From assembly GCF_052072235.1 (NCBI RefSeq), contig NZ_CM125436.1, positions 434,001-498,000 of the forward strand: a stretch of DNA of 64,000 nucleotides, written 5' to 3'. The translations under genes were made by a program, and so were the position numbers. The notes under the pieces are model-generated. The model saw only the letters and a list, made by a program, of their open reading frames with translations. It searched no databases and had not been told where the DNA came from. Below are positions 15,597 to 23,248 of the stretch, in pieces. The stretch's first letter is position 1. Each line of letters begins with the position of its first letter. The stretch comes from Brevibacillus_D fluminis_A (GTDB lineage Bacteria > Bacillota > Bacilli > Brevibacillales > Brevibacillaceae).

Positions 15597-16637
15597 ATGC
15601 AGCAGAAAGATTATTTGAAGCAAGTGTTTGACCATTTGCAGGACGGCATTATCATCTTCGATAAGGAACGCACCATTTTGGCGATCAACCCGTCGGCAGA
15701 GAAGCTGACGGGTTGGCAGCTGGGCGGCGCGGTACCGTACTGCTCGTTTTGCCAGACGCGCGAGGTCCCGCCGGGCGAGGAACGCTGTTACCTGGTGGCC
15801 AAGCGGGAAGTCCCGTATTTTTTATCGTCCATGCCGACGTATGAGGGCCATTACATCGATGTCGAGATGAGCACGGCGGTCATGTACGAAAATGAGGAGC
15901 AGCATCAGCAGGAAGTGCTGCTCGTTCTAAAAGACATGACGGTCAAGAAAAAAGAAGAAGAGGCGCGCATTTCCAAACTGCTTCTGCACAAGACGCTGGA
16001 AGCGCAGGAAAACGAGCACAAGCGACTGGCACAAGAGCTGCACGACAGCGTCGGACAGTCGCTTTATTCCATATCGGTCGGGCTGCAGGCGATCCAGGCG
16101 CAGATCGACCGCGATGAAGCATTCAAATCGTACATGGGCGAAATTGTCCACGAACTCGACAAGGTCGTCAACGACGTGAAGCTTTACTCGCTGCAACTGC
16201 GGCCGCACAGTCTCGATCAACTCGGCCTCGTGCCGACAATCAGCAATCTCATCCACAATCTGAACAAAACGCACGCGTCCAACATTCGCTTTGTCCAAAA
16301 CATGGACAGCCTGCGGTTGAAGCCGTTATTGGAAATCAATTTGTACCGGGTGACACAGGAGGCGCTCCACAATGCCCTGAAATATTCGAAGGCTGATGAA
16401 ATCGAAGTTTTCCTCCGTTGGGAAGACGAAGGGCTGACGCTTGCCGTTCGCGATCGAGGCGTCGGTTTTTCCCGCGAAGCGATTCAGGAAGGCTTGGGCT
16501 TGAAGCATATGGAGGAGCGGGTGAGCCAAATGAACGGCCAATTGACCATCCGATCTGCACCTGGGGAGGGAACTGAAATTATCGTGACCGTTCAGGAACG
16601 GGAGGGATTTGACAGTGATCCGCGTTCTATTGGTTGA
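15597..16637 (+). CDS. NarL-type sensor histidine kinase with a CX2CX11C PAS domain
   Basis: A 346-residue cytoplasmic kinase with no transmembrane segment. Residues ~5-115 form a PAS domain with C49-x2-C52-x11-C64; ~135-200 is a HisKA_3 domain with the phosphorylated His at ~149 (LAQELHDSVGQSLYSIS); ~250-340 is a HATPase (QEALHNALKYSKA, DRGVGF, GLGLKHM). The cysteine spacing equals the first three of the four cluster ligands of the oxygen sensor NreB; the fourth position is Val. Start is uncertain: TTG 15573 behind GAGGTGG is an alternative. It follows the dioxygenase gene by 89 bp with no terminator between, and overlaps the regulator by 23 bp. Confidence 0.85.
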   Translation: MQQKDYLKQVFDHLQDGIIIFDKERTILAINPSAEKLTGWQLGGAVPYCSFCQTREVPPGEERCYLVAKREVPYFLSSMPTYEGHYIDVEMSTAVMYENEEQHQQEVLLVLKDMTVKKKEEEARISKLLLHKTLEAQENEHKRLAQELHDSVGQSLYSISVGLQAIQAQIDRDEAFKSYMGEIVHELDKVVNDVKLYSLQLRPHSLDQLGLVPTISNLIHNLNKTHASNIRFVQNMDSLRLKPLLEINLYRVTQEALHNALKYSKADEIEVFLRWEDEGLTLAVRDRGVGFSREAIQEGLGLKHMEERVSQMNGQLTIRSAPGEGTEIIVTVQEREGFDSDPRSIG

Positions 16638-17286
16638 TGACCATACGATGGTACGTAAAGGAATTCGCATGCTTTTGCAGGCTTATCCCGATGTGGAGAT
16701 CATCGGCGAGAGCCATGACGGCAACGATGCGATCTTGAAGGCGGCGCAGCTATTGCCGGATGTCGTGTTGATGGATTTGTCGATGCCGGGCGGTTTGGAC
16801 GGGTTTCGCGCCAGCCGGGAAATCCATAAGCAGCAGCCGAAAAGCAGGATCGTGATTTTGACGATGTTCGACGAGGAGATTTATATTCAGCAGGCGGTGC
16901 AGGTCGGGGCATACGGCTATATTTTGAAAAACAGCCACGGCGAGCTGCTGATTGAGGCGATCCGGAATGTCCACCAGGGCAAACGTTTTTACAAGACATC
17001 GATCGCCGACGAAAAAATCAGGCAGTGGATGGGACAGCAAGAGCAGGCGAACATCGCGAATCAGCGCAGCCGCGTGCTGGGCTCCATCTTGACCGATCGG
17101 GAGACCGAGATCGTCCGCTTGATCGCGCTCGGGTATGCCAACAAGGAAGTGGCGGACAAGCTGATGATCAGCGTCAAGACGGTCGAAAACCATAAGACGA
17201 ATATCATGCAAAAGCTGGAGATTACGACGAAGCGCGAATTGATCCAGTTTGCGCTGCGCAATCATTATCTGGATTTAGCGCTGTAA
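16615..17286 (+). CDS. NarL/FixJ-family response regulator
   Basis: A 223-residue regulator: receiver domain with acidic pocket D8-D9, phosphorylation site D54 (VVLMDLSMPGG) and Lys 105 (ILKNS), then a LuxR-type HTH (LTDRETEIVRLIALGYANKE, VKTVENHKTNIMQKLEI). GTG 16615 has GGAGGG 8 nt upstream, while TTG 16609 is only 2 nt from it. It overlaps the end of the kinase gene, so the two are a translationally coupled pair. Position behind the sulfide genes suggests those genes, or linked respiratory genes, are its targets (inference). Confidence 0.9.
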   Translation: MIRVLLVDDHTMVRKGIRMLLQAYPDVEIIGESHDGNDAILKAAQLLPDVVLMDLSMPGGLDGFRASREIHKQQPKSRIVILTMFDEEIYIQQAVQVGAYGYILKNSHGELLIEAIRNVHQGKRFYKTSIADEKIRQWMGQQEQANIANQRSRVLGSILTDRETEIVRLIALGYANKEVADKLMISVKTVENHKTNIMQKLEITTKRELIQFALRNHYLDLAL

Positions 17287-17400
17287 CGGTTAACGATAAT
17301 GAGTTGTTTTGTATCTATGGTAATGATGTGCCATCTCACAAACGTTGCTGCAAAGCCGTTTTCTGTAAGAGTCCCACCCGTATACGCTCTCCACGTAACA

Positions 17401-17443
17401 AAAACCCCCGCTTTCCGGACATCGCGCCGAAAGCAGGGGTTTT
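17401..17443. terminator. bidirectional terminator between the two-component genes and rocB
   Basis: AAAACCCCCGCTTTC (17401-17415) pairs with GAAAGCAGGGGTTTT (17429-17443), with T or A runs on both sides. It serves both convergent transcripts. Confidence 0.88.
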
Positions 17444-17447
17444 TCGC

Positions 17448-19097
17448 TTATATAATGGAAGAAACCGAAGCTTGCTCGGTAAACAATTTGCGGATGCACA
17501 CCCGGAGCATATCCGGCAGTTTCACGAAAGCAAAGTCGGTATCCAGCCTCTCCGTCCATTTGTGCGCATCGCGGCCCACTGGCCCCAGGTTGAGGACCGG
17601 CACATCAAAGCGCTCGAGCGCTTCCAGCGGCACGCTGTAGCCGCGGTTCCACAGCGGCATGTTGGTGGTGAGCGGCGTCAACGTGGAAGCCGGATGCTGC
17701 AAGCCGACATAGCTGAGGTCGGAGATGCCGCCGAAATAGTTTTGCTTTTTCAGCTCCACGCCATGCTGCTCGTTCGCATACGCGATCATGTCGGACACGA
17801 CGGACGAAATCAGCGGATTGCGGCGCGAGCAGACCGCAGGGTAGTAAGGCGGCGCAAAGAACAGCACGATCATCGGGGACAGCTCTTTGCAAAGGATCGC
17901 GAGTTCATCGACCAGGTTGATGGAGACATCGCGCTCATCCTGTTTACCCGCATTGTTCAGCACGTCTTGGCGGATGCGGTCCACATGCTCTTCGCCGTAT
18001 GTTTCATAGGCGTATTTCAGCAGTTCATCGTACGTAAAAACATTCACGTTGATATCGGTCGGCGTAAAGGAATCGAGCTGGGCATAGCGCTCGGCATTGG
18101 CTGCATACGATTCCTTGATTTGCTCGGCTGCCATCGTAGCCAGGCGGCGCATCCCGGTGACGATTTCCTCCATCGTCCATTCGTACAAAAAGAGGTTAAA
18201 GAGCGTGACGGACCGGTGTGGAATCTGCACCGAGTAGTCTTTTTTCAAGCTTTTTAAAATTTGGTTGGTCGGCGGAGGTGTAACCTCGTTCTCGACACGT
18301 TCGCAAAACGCAGTATTGAGTTCCATCATCGTCGTGATGTGGGACGACATGAAATTGCCGTTCAAGCCTGCCAGCGGCTCGCCCACGTGGGTTTCTTTTC
18401 CGTAGCAGAGAAAACCGGGCATGACTTTGCCGATCGAGCCGTTGTAAATGTACGCATTGCGGTCGCCCGGATAGCGGGTGAACATCGGCTCGGAGTTAAG
18501 CACGGTTTTGTAGTTCAAGTCGAATTTTTCCGCCCATTCCAGGAGCAAAGGCACAGCCGCTTTCATCCCGACGGAGTTGACTTCTTCATCAGGAACGGTG
18601 AGCAGCAGCAGGTTGCCGTCAAAGCCGCCGTCACAAGCTTCCTCGATCAGCGACATATGCAGGGCGAGGCCGCATTTCATATCCATGGTGCCGCGGCCAA
18701 ACAGCCAGTCGCCTGTTTCCAGATCTTCCTGGACGTCAGCCGGCATGTCTGCTTTGTTGGCGCGGAACATCTCGCTCAATTTTTTCGGTGCAAAAGCGAA
18801 TTCCTTCCAATTTCCATAGTCCTCCACATCGACCACGTCAAAATGGCTGACCAGCACGATCGTGTCTTTCGTTTCCGGCTTGTTTTTGACCAAGGCGGTG
18901 ACGAAATAACGCCCATCTCCGGTTGGATGTGCGTGGAGATGCTCAGGATGCTGCTGGAAATAGGGGAGCGACTGCAGCTGTTCGACCACATAGCGCGGGA
19001 AGGCGATTTCCGCTTCGGAACCGGTGATGCTTGGGATGCTAACCAAATTGCAGAGCAGATCAGTCATTTGTTCTTTTGTAGACCATTTGTAAGCCAT
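17448..19097 (-). CDS. rocB: RocB-type M20-family metallopeptidase (arginine utilisation protein)
   Basis: A 549-residue protein of the ArgE/DapE/ACY1/M20 clan, long like B. subtilis RocB. It shows the metal-site segments VLVSHFDVVDVED, LFGRGTMDMKCGLALHM and LLTVPDEEVNSVGM. The reaction of RocB is not settled; it is tied to arginine catabolism by its place in the B. subtilis roc regulon. Start is ATG 19095-19097 (MAYKWSTKEQM) with GAGGTG upstream; an earlier in-frame start at 19130 lacks a site. Here it stands alone, 67 bp downstream of an IclR regulator on the same strand, without other roc genes nearby. Confidence 0.82.
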   Translation of the reverse strand: MAYKWSTKEQMTDLLCNLVSIPSITGSEAEIAFPRYVVEQLQSLPYFQQHPEHLHAHPTGDGRYFVTALVKNKPETKDTIVLVSHFDVVDVEDYGNWKEFAFAPKKLSEMFRANKADMPADVQEDLETGDWLFGRGTMDMKCGLALHMSLIEEACDGGFDGNLLLLTVPDEEVNSVGMKAAVPLLLEWAEKFDLNYKTVLNSEPMFTRYPGDRNAYIYNGSIGKVMPGFLCYGKETHVGEPLAGLNGNFMSSHITTMMELNTAFCERVENEVTPPPTNQILKSLKKDYSVQIPHRSVTLFNLFLYEWTMEEIVTGMRRLATMAAEQIKESYAANAERYAQLDSFTPTDINVNVFTYDELLKYAYETYGEEHVDRIRQDVLNNAGKQDERDVSINLVDELAILCKELSPMIVLFFAPPYYPAVCSRRNPLISSVVSDMIAYANEQHGVELKKQNYFGGISDLSYVGLQHPASTLTPLTTNMPLWNRGYSVPLEALERFDVPVLNLGPVGRDAHKWTERLDTDFAFVKLPDMLRVCIRKLFTEQASVSSII

Positions 19098-19164
19098 GAT
19101 GAGCACCTCTTCTTTTTTATATTTCCACATAGTGAAAAACGTTTCCGTTGGTTGGATAAAAAAA

Positions 19165-19905
19165 TTACGGCGTCTTGCCGATTTTTTGTGAAATTAGCTG
19201 GGCTGCGTCCTTCACCTTTTCAATCAGGTAGGCGAGCCGCTCGTCCGTGATCTGGTAGCTGAGTACACCGATGCTCAAAGCGCCGACCACTTTATTTCCA
19301 TAGCCGATGATCGGAGCGGCGATGGAGGCAGTGCCTTCCGTTCGCTCACCATAGCTGATGGCGTAGCCTTGCTGTTTAATATCACGCAACTGATTGTACA
19401 GCTCCAGTCGTTTCCCTTCAGCCGGAATCAGCTTTTCAATCGTTGCGGTCATTTCGCGTTCTTCAAAGTTGGCCAAAATCGTTTTGTTGCCGGCTCCAAT
19501 GTGGAGCGGAATCCGTATGCCGAGATTGTCGATGATCCTGACCTTGAGCGGACTATCGACGCGCTCGATGATGATCGCGTCTGTGCCGTGGGGAATATTG
19601 AGATACGTGCTCTCTTTTACCTCCATTGCCAGCGCTTCCATAATGGGGCGAGCGACAACGCGGTAATCGACATTCTCCAGCAGCCGCAGCCCGATTTCCA
19701 TCCAGAGATGCCCTGCTTTGTATTGTTTGGTGTCGGCCACCTGTTCGACCAACCCATGCTGAATCAATGTGCTGATAAGGCGATGGACGGTGCTGATCGG
19801 CAGCTTTGTTTTTTCGGCAAGATCAGAGATGGACCAATGGAACCTGGTTTCATCCGAGATTAAGGCTTGCACGATCTGCATGGCGCGGTCTATCGATTGA
19901 ACCAT
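19165..19905 (-). CDS. IclR-family transcriptional regulator
   Basis: A 246-residue regulator with an N-terminal winged HTH (WSISDLAEKTKLPISTVHRL, residues ~24-43) and a C-terminal IclR effector domain (GYAISYGERTEGTASIAAPI). AAGGAGGCAG precedes the ATG. It lies directly upstream of the RocB-type gene on the same strand and probably controls it and itself. IclR proteins sense small metabolites; here an arginine-pathway compound is plausible but unproven. A palindrome AACGTACGTT lies about 100 bp upstream at 20009-20018. Confidence 0.88.
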   Translation of the reverse strand: MVQSIDRAMQIVQALISDETRFHWSISDLAEKTKLPISTVHRLISTLIQHGLVEQVADTKQYKAGHLWMEIGLRLLENVDYRVVARPIMEALAMEVKESTYLNIPHGTDAIIIERVDSPLKVRIIDNLGIRIPLHIGAGNKTILANFEEREMTATIEKLIPAEGKRLELYNQLRDIKQQGYAISYGERTEGTASIAAPIIGYGNKVVGALSIGVLSYQITDERLAYLIEKVKDAAQLISQKIGKTP

Positions 19906-19995
19906 GTGCTGCCTCCTTCCCAGAGGATGAGTATGAATGAGGTCTCGCCACTTTCATTTAACAGAAGGCTCTTTTCGCAAACATTGTTGTTTTTA

Positions 19996-20025
19996 TTGCG
20001 AATACAGAAACGTACGTTCTATAAT
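19996..20025 (+). promoter_or_regulatory. promoter with palindrome AACGTACGTT, reading away from the IclR gene
   Basis: TTGCGA (19996-20001) and a perfect TATAAT (20020-20025) are 18 bp apart, and the perfect 10-bp palindrome AACGTACGTT (20009-20018) occupies the spacer. This could be an operator, perhaps for the divergent IclR protein. The transcript would run through an untranslated region toward the MOSC gene. Confidence 0.45.
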
Positions 20026-20411
20026 GGGTATAGAAAATCTATAGGGTTTTCGACTTACCGTGAATGAACGCTTCGCTTGACCTAACACGTCAGGCACTCA
20101 CGGCTTTCTAAAAGCAACAAACTTTTAGAAATGAGCGTAACAGAAATATAGCTAAATTGTAAACTATTAAATTGTTACGTGAAGTCATTGATAAGAAAAA
20201 ATCTCTCTTAACCAGATTATAACCTATAATTCCGTATTGTGAAAATAATTCTACAATGCGGAAAAAGTTGCGGAGTAATCTGCCAAGGTGCGGGCACTCC
20301 CAATTATGAGCTGGCGCTGGAACCCCCTTCTCCAGGTAGAGGGGTTTTTTCGATCAATAATTTCCTATATACTGGAATGCAAAGGTGTAAGGAAGGGGAG
20401 TCAAGATCGCC
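20026..20411 (+). ncRNA. gene-free, AT-rich structured leader before the MOSC gene
   Basis: No gene is visible in these 386 bases. Hairpins seen: TTTCTAAAAG (20105-20114) / CTTTTAGAAA (20122-20131), perfect; TTCCGTATTGT (20230-20240) / ACAATGCGGAA (20253-20263), paired with one wobble; GGAGT-bulge-TGCC (20272-20284) with GGCACTCC (20293-20300); and a terminator at 20321-20350. CTGGA (20317-20321) can pair with TCCAG (20331-20335), which would compete with the terminator. It does not match a riboswitch class I can recognise. It could be an attenuator, a small RNA, or unrelated hairpins. Confidence 0.4.
20321..20350 (+). terminator. Rho-independent terminator in the MOSC leader
   Basis: AACCCC (20321-20326) pairs with GGGGTT (20341-20346), followed by Ts. 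It lies 62 bp before the MOSC start codon. Confidence 0.7.
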
Positions 20412-21080
20412 ATGGAGATCGTTTCCATCAATGTGGGGCAGCCCACCACGATGACGTATGAAGGGAAAGAGCTGGAGACAGGCATTTTTAAGCAGCCTGT
20501 CGAGGGAGCTGTTTTTTTATCCAAGCTGAATTTCGCCGGTGACGGGCAAGCCGACCTGAAATTTCACGGGGGCGTCGACAAGGCCGTCTGTGTCTATTCC
20601 CATGAGCATTATCCGTTTTGGGAGCGGGAGCTGAACAGGCCCATGTCATACGGGGCATTCGGTGAAAATTTGACGGTGACCGGGATGACGGAAGACCTCG
20701 TATGCATCGGCGATACGTACCAGTTGGGTGAGGCGGTCGTGCAGGTGACGCAGCCACGCCAGCCTTGTCATAAGCTCGCGAAGCGTTACGACGTCGCGGA
20801 TATGCCGGTGAAGGTGCAAAACGTAGGGTTCACCGGCTTTTATTTCCGCGTGCTCCAGGAAGGTCATGTTTCCAAAGAAGATCGCCCGGTGCTCATCGAG
20901 CGTCATCCGGCCAAACTCAGCGTGGCGTTCGCCAACCAGATCATGCATCACGACAAGAAAAATCAGGAGGGCATCAGACAGCTGTTGGCTGTGGAGGAGC
21001 TGTCCGCAAGCTGGCGCAAAACGTTAAGCAATCGTTTAGAAGGCAACGAAGTCGATACGAGCGCCCGTTTAAACGGTTGA
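20412..21080 (+). CDS. MOSC-domain protein (YiiM/YflK-like)
   Basis: A 222-residue MOSC protein, a family linked to the molybdenum cofactor sulfurase C-terminal domain and to YiiM/mARC-type reductases of N-hydroxylated compounds. Characteristic parts are KFHGGVDKAVCVYSHEHYPF, GAFGENLTVTGM and the conserved cysteine in TQPRQPCHKLAKRYD, presumed to coordinate Mo. The ATG at 20412 follows AAGGAAGGGGAG at a distance of about 9. The structured leader and terminator upstream suggest conditional expression. Together with the molybdoenzyme at 5493 it is one of two Mo-associated genes in the window. Confidence 0.87.
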   Translation: MEIVSINVGQPTTMTYEGKELETGIFKQPVEGAVFLSKLNFAGDGQADLKFHGGVDKAVCVYSHEHYPFWERELNRPMSYGAFGENLTVTGMTEDLVCIGDTYQLGEAVVQVTQPRQPCHKLAKRYDVADMPVKVQNVGFTGFYFRVLQEGHVSKEDRPVLIERHPAKLSVAFANQIMHHDKKNQEGIRQLLAVEELSASWRKTLSNRLEGNEVDTSARLNG

Positions 21081-21114
21081 TTAATGGAGGGTACCGGGAA
21101 AACAAGTTCATGTA

Positions 21115-21161
21115 AAAAGACCGCATCCACGTGTCCAATCGACACAAAGGTGCGGTCTTTT
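21115..21161. terminator. bidirectional terminator
   Basis: AAAAGACCGCA (21115-21125) pairs with TGCGGTCTTTT (21151-21161), with an inner TGTC/GACA extension. It lies between the convergent MOSC and deacetylase genes. Confidence 0.88.
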
Positions 21162-21165
21162 CATG

Positions 21166-21942
21166 CTATTTCACACTGAGTCGACTGGCAAACACAAGCT
21201 CCGCACGTTGTTTCAAGCGGGGAATGCTTTTGCGCAGCACATCGGCTGTCTTTTTGCCAGGCGGCCCCACATGGCCGATTGCGATGTAGTTTTCGTCATT
21301 GCTGTTCAGATAGTTGCACAGCAGATCCATCTGCTTGGAAATATGGTTATAGGTATAAACATCGTCAAAAAAGAGCCGATTCATCATGTACGGGACGCCC
21401 ATTTCTTTTGCCAGGGCAGGAATTACGCTTTTATGGGTCGTCCGGCTGTCGAGAAACATCAGCCCTCGTTCCTTGCAGACGGTAAGGACGACGCGCATGA
21501 CCCGTTCATCGGCAGTCGCCTTTGAACCCATGTGGTTGTTGATGCCGATTGCATGGGGGACATCGTCGATCGCAGCCTGTACCCGCTTGCGGATTTCAGC
21601 ATCGGACAGATCCGTCGTAATCGCGCCCGGGCCTAACCAGCTGCGCTTTCCTTTGACAGGCTCCATTGGCAAATGGACGAATACCTCGTGGTGTCTGGTA
21701 TGTGCCAATTCGGCATCTTGCTTGGTGGAAGGCATGAACGGCATCACCGCAACCGTAAGCGGGATGGGCAAGTCAAGCATTTCCTTGGTTCCATCCATAT
21801 TGTTGCCGAAATCATCGATCACGATCGCCAGCTTTTGCACAGGCGTTTCGCCGTGAGCGGCTTGGTGAAACGGAAGCAGGGCAACCGCCAAAAGTCCGCA
21901 GCTCACGATCAGTCGACTGCAAATTCCCTTTTTCAAACGCAT
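21166..21942 (-). CDS. divergent polysaccharide deacetylase family protein (YibQ/DUF610 type), secreted
   Basis: A 258-residue exported protein. A signal peptide (LKKGICSRLIVSCGLLAVAL, then AHG) precedes the divergent deacetylase domain, which starts at LAIVIDDFGNNMDG and continues with LTVAVMPFMPSTKQDAELA, HEVFVHLPMEP, IGINNHMGSKATADERVM and GLMFLDSRTT. In this family the metal-site Asp-Asp and His residues are kept, but the substrate is not established; a cell-wall or surface glycan is likely. ATG 21942 is very close to GGAGG, so the TTG two codons further (21936) is an alternative. It follows the secreted Cys/His protein by 11 bp and is in the same operon. Confidence 0.82.
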   Translation of the reverse strand: MRLKKGICSRLIVSCGLLAVALLPFHQAAHGETPVQKLAIVIDDFGNNMDGTKEMLDLPIPLTVAVMPFMPSTKQDAELAHTRHHEVFVHLPMEPVKGKRSWLGPGAITTDLSDAEIRKRVQAAIDDVPHAIGINNHMGSKATADERVMRVVLTVCKERGLMFLDSRTTHKSVIPALAKEMGVPYMMNRLFFDDVYTYNHISKQMDLLCNYLNSNDENYIAIGHVGPPGKKTADVLRKSIPRLKQRAELVFASRLSVK

Positions 21943-21953
21943 ACACCTCCCTA

Positions 21954-23051
21954 TTACTTTCCATCCAGGCTGATGCATGTAATTTTCCAGCGGCTGCCTG
22001 GCGATACGCGTTCCAACCGAAACGTCCAGGTTGTTTTTTGCTCGCGTCTGCCGACCCATTTGCAAGAAAGCTCTACCGGTATGGTGGCGACCAAAAGGTC
22101 CGGGTTGCGATTTTGCCACTCTTCGTTTTCCCGTTTGAATGTTTCCAGCTCATCGGGTGGAAACGGCATCTGAAAATCGTTGGCCGTGGTCATCAGCTGT
22201 GTCGAGCGGTCATGCTCATGCAGCGATGTGAGGAATATATCGACCACGCGCATGGGCGTCGCTTGCATCAGCTCCTGCTTCAGCTTTCCTGACGCTTTCA
22301 GGATCATCAAGCTGTGGGAAGGATCAGGCTCATTGCGTCGATGGGTGGAGCTTCCTTGAAAATGAATGCAAAAATGGCCAGGGAAGTTATTTCCGGCAAT
22401 TGCGCCTGCTCCATGAGGCATCCCGTGCATGGAGGCGGCGTATGTATGACCGTCGATGGTCAACAGAATCGCCCGGCGTTTCCAGCTCCATTTCCCATCG
22501 TAAACCCGCTTCATCGTAGCGGTATCCTCACTTGTCAGAGGCTGCACGTCAGCATGGTTGCTTCCGGCCCGGCGCTGGACATGAAACGATTCGCCCGTTT
22601 CAAGGTCTGTCACAGTCGCGAAATCCATCCGGGCAAAATCATCTTTGACCTTTGCCCAATCGAGCGGTTGTCCGTAATGCGCGTTTTCTGCGACATCGAC
22701 CCATTTCTCGAGCTGCTTGCGCACGGCATTCGACAGCACGAGTTGGGTTTGACGTGCAGGTTCAAACAGTTGGGAATAGGAGTCGAAGACAAACTCCCGA
22801 TCGCCGATTGTAAGTTGCGCACGCGGAAGCTCGGGCTGCACCTTTGCAGCAACCGATCGGCTGCGCAAAATTCGTTTTGCCAACGAGGCAGGCTGCTTGA
22901 TCTCCAACGTGGTGCAAAAAGGGGAGTCCGGCGATGTGGTTACGGTAATGATGCTGCTTGGCGCTTCCTTCGCGCCGACCATGACAGGGGCGAACAGCAG
23001 CAAGGTCAGGCAGAACAGGGACGCGCACAGCTTTTTGGCAGTCATGGTCAT
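21954..23051 (-). CDS. secreted protein with GHFCIHFxGSxTH motif, function unknown
   Basis: A 365-residue exported protein with a signal peptide ending near APVMVGAKEA. A mid-protein segment has RAILLTIDGHTYAASMHGMP, then GNNFPGHFCIHFQGSSTH and a further DPSHS. A Cys flanked by His residues within a GxxCIHF context recalls the catalytic HG-x-CIR(L/M) loop of YkuD L,D-transpeptidases, but the overall fold cannot be assigned by eye. The final ~70 residues look like a separate small domain. ATG 23051 with AGAGGTG 9 nt upstream is preferred over a GTG at 23063. It is divergent from the amidase gene and precedes the deacetylase gene by 11 bp. Confidence 0.6.
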   Translation of the reverse strand: MTMTAKKLCASLFCLTLLLFAPVMVGAKEAPSSIITVTTSPDSPFCTTLEIKQPASLAKRILRSRSVAAKVQPELPRAQLTIGDREFVFDSYSQLFEPARQTQLVLSNAVRKQLEKWVDVAENAHYGQPLDWAKVKDDFARMDFATVTDLETGESFHVQRRAGSNHADVQPLTSEDTATMKRVYDGKWSWKRRAILLTIDGHTYAASMHGMPHGAGAIAGNNFPGHFCIHFQGSSTHRRNEPDPSHSLMILKASGKLKQELMQATPMRVVDIFLTSLHEHDRSTQLMTTANDFQMPFPPDELETFKRENEEWQNRNPDLLVATIPVELSCKWVGRREQKTTWTFRLERVSPGSRWKITCISLDGK

Positions 23052-23248
23052 TGGATGAATCACCTCTGCCGTTTAGTATGTGCAACTGCAGGGAAACAAA
23101 ACGACCTCATCCGTCCGCGTTTCATGATGGTGGACAGTAAAAACTGGATGCCTGATATTGAATGAGCCGATTAAAAGCGATTCACACTATCACGTGAATG
23201 AATGCAAAGGGGAACGTGAAGATGCCCCGCCAAGAGGAAGGGAATCGG

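Noticed and set aside
20239..20454. 71-codon open frame before the MOSC gene
   Set aside because: It overlaps the leader terminator and the MOSC start, lacks a ribosome binding site and looks like translated structured RNA.
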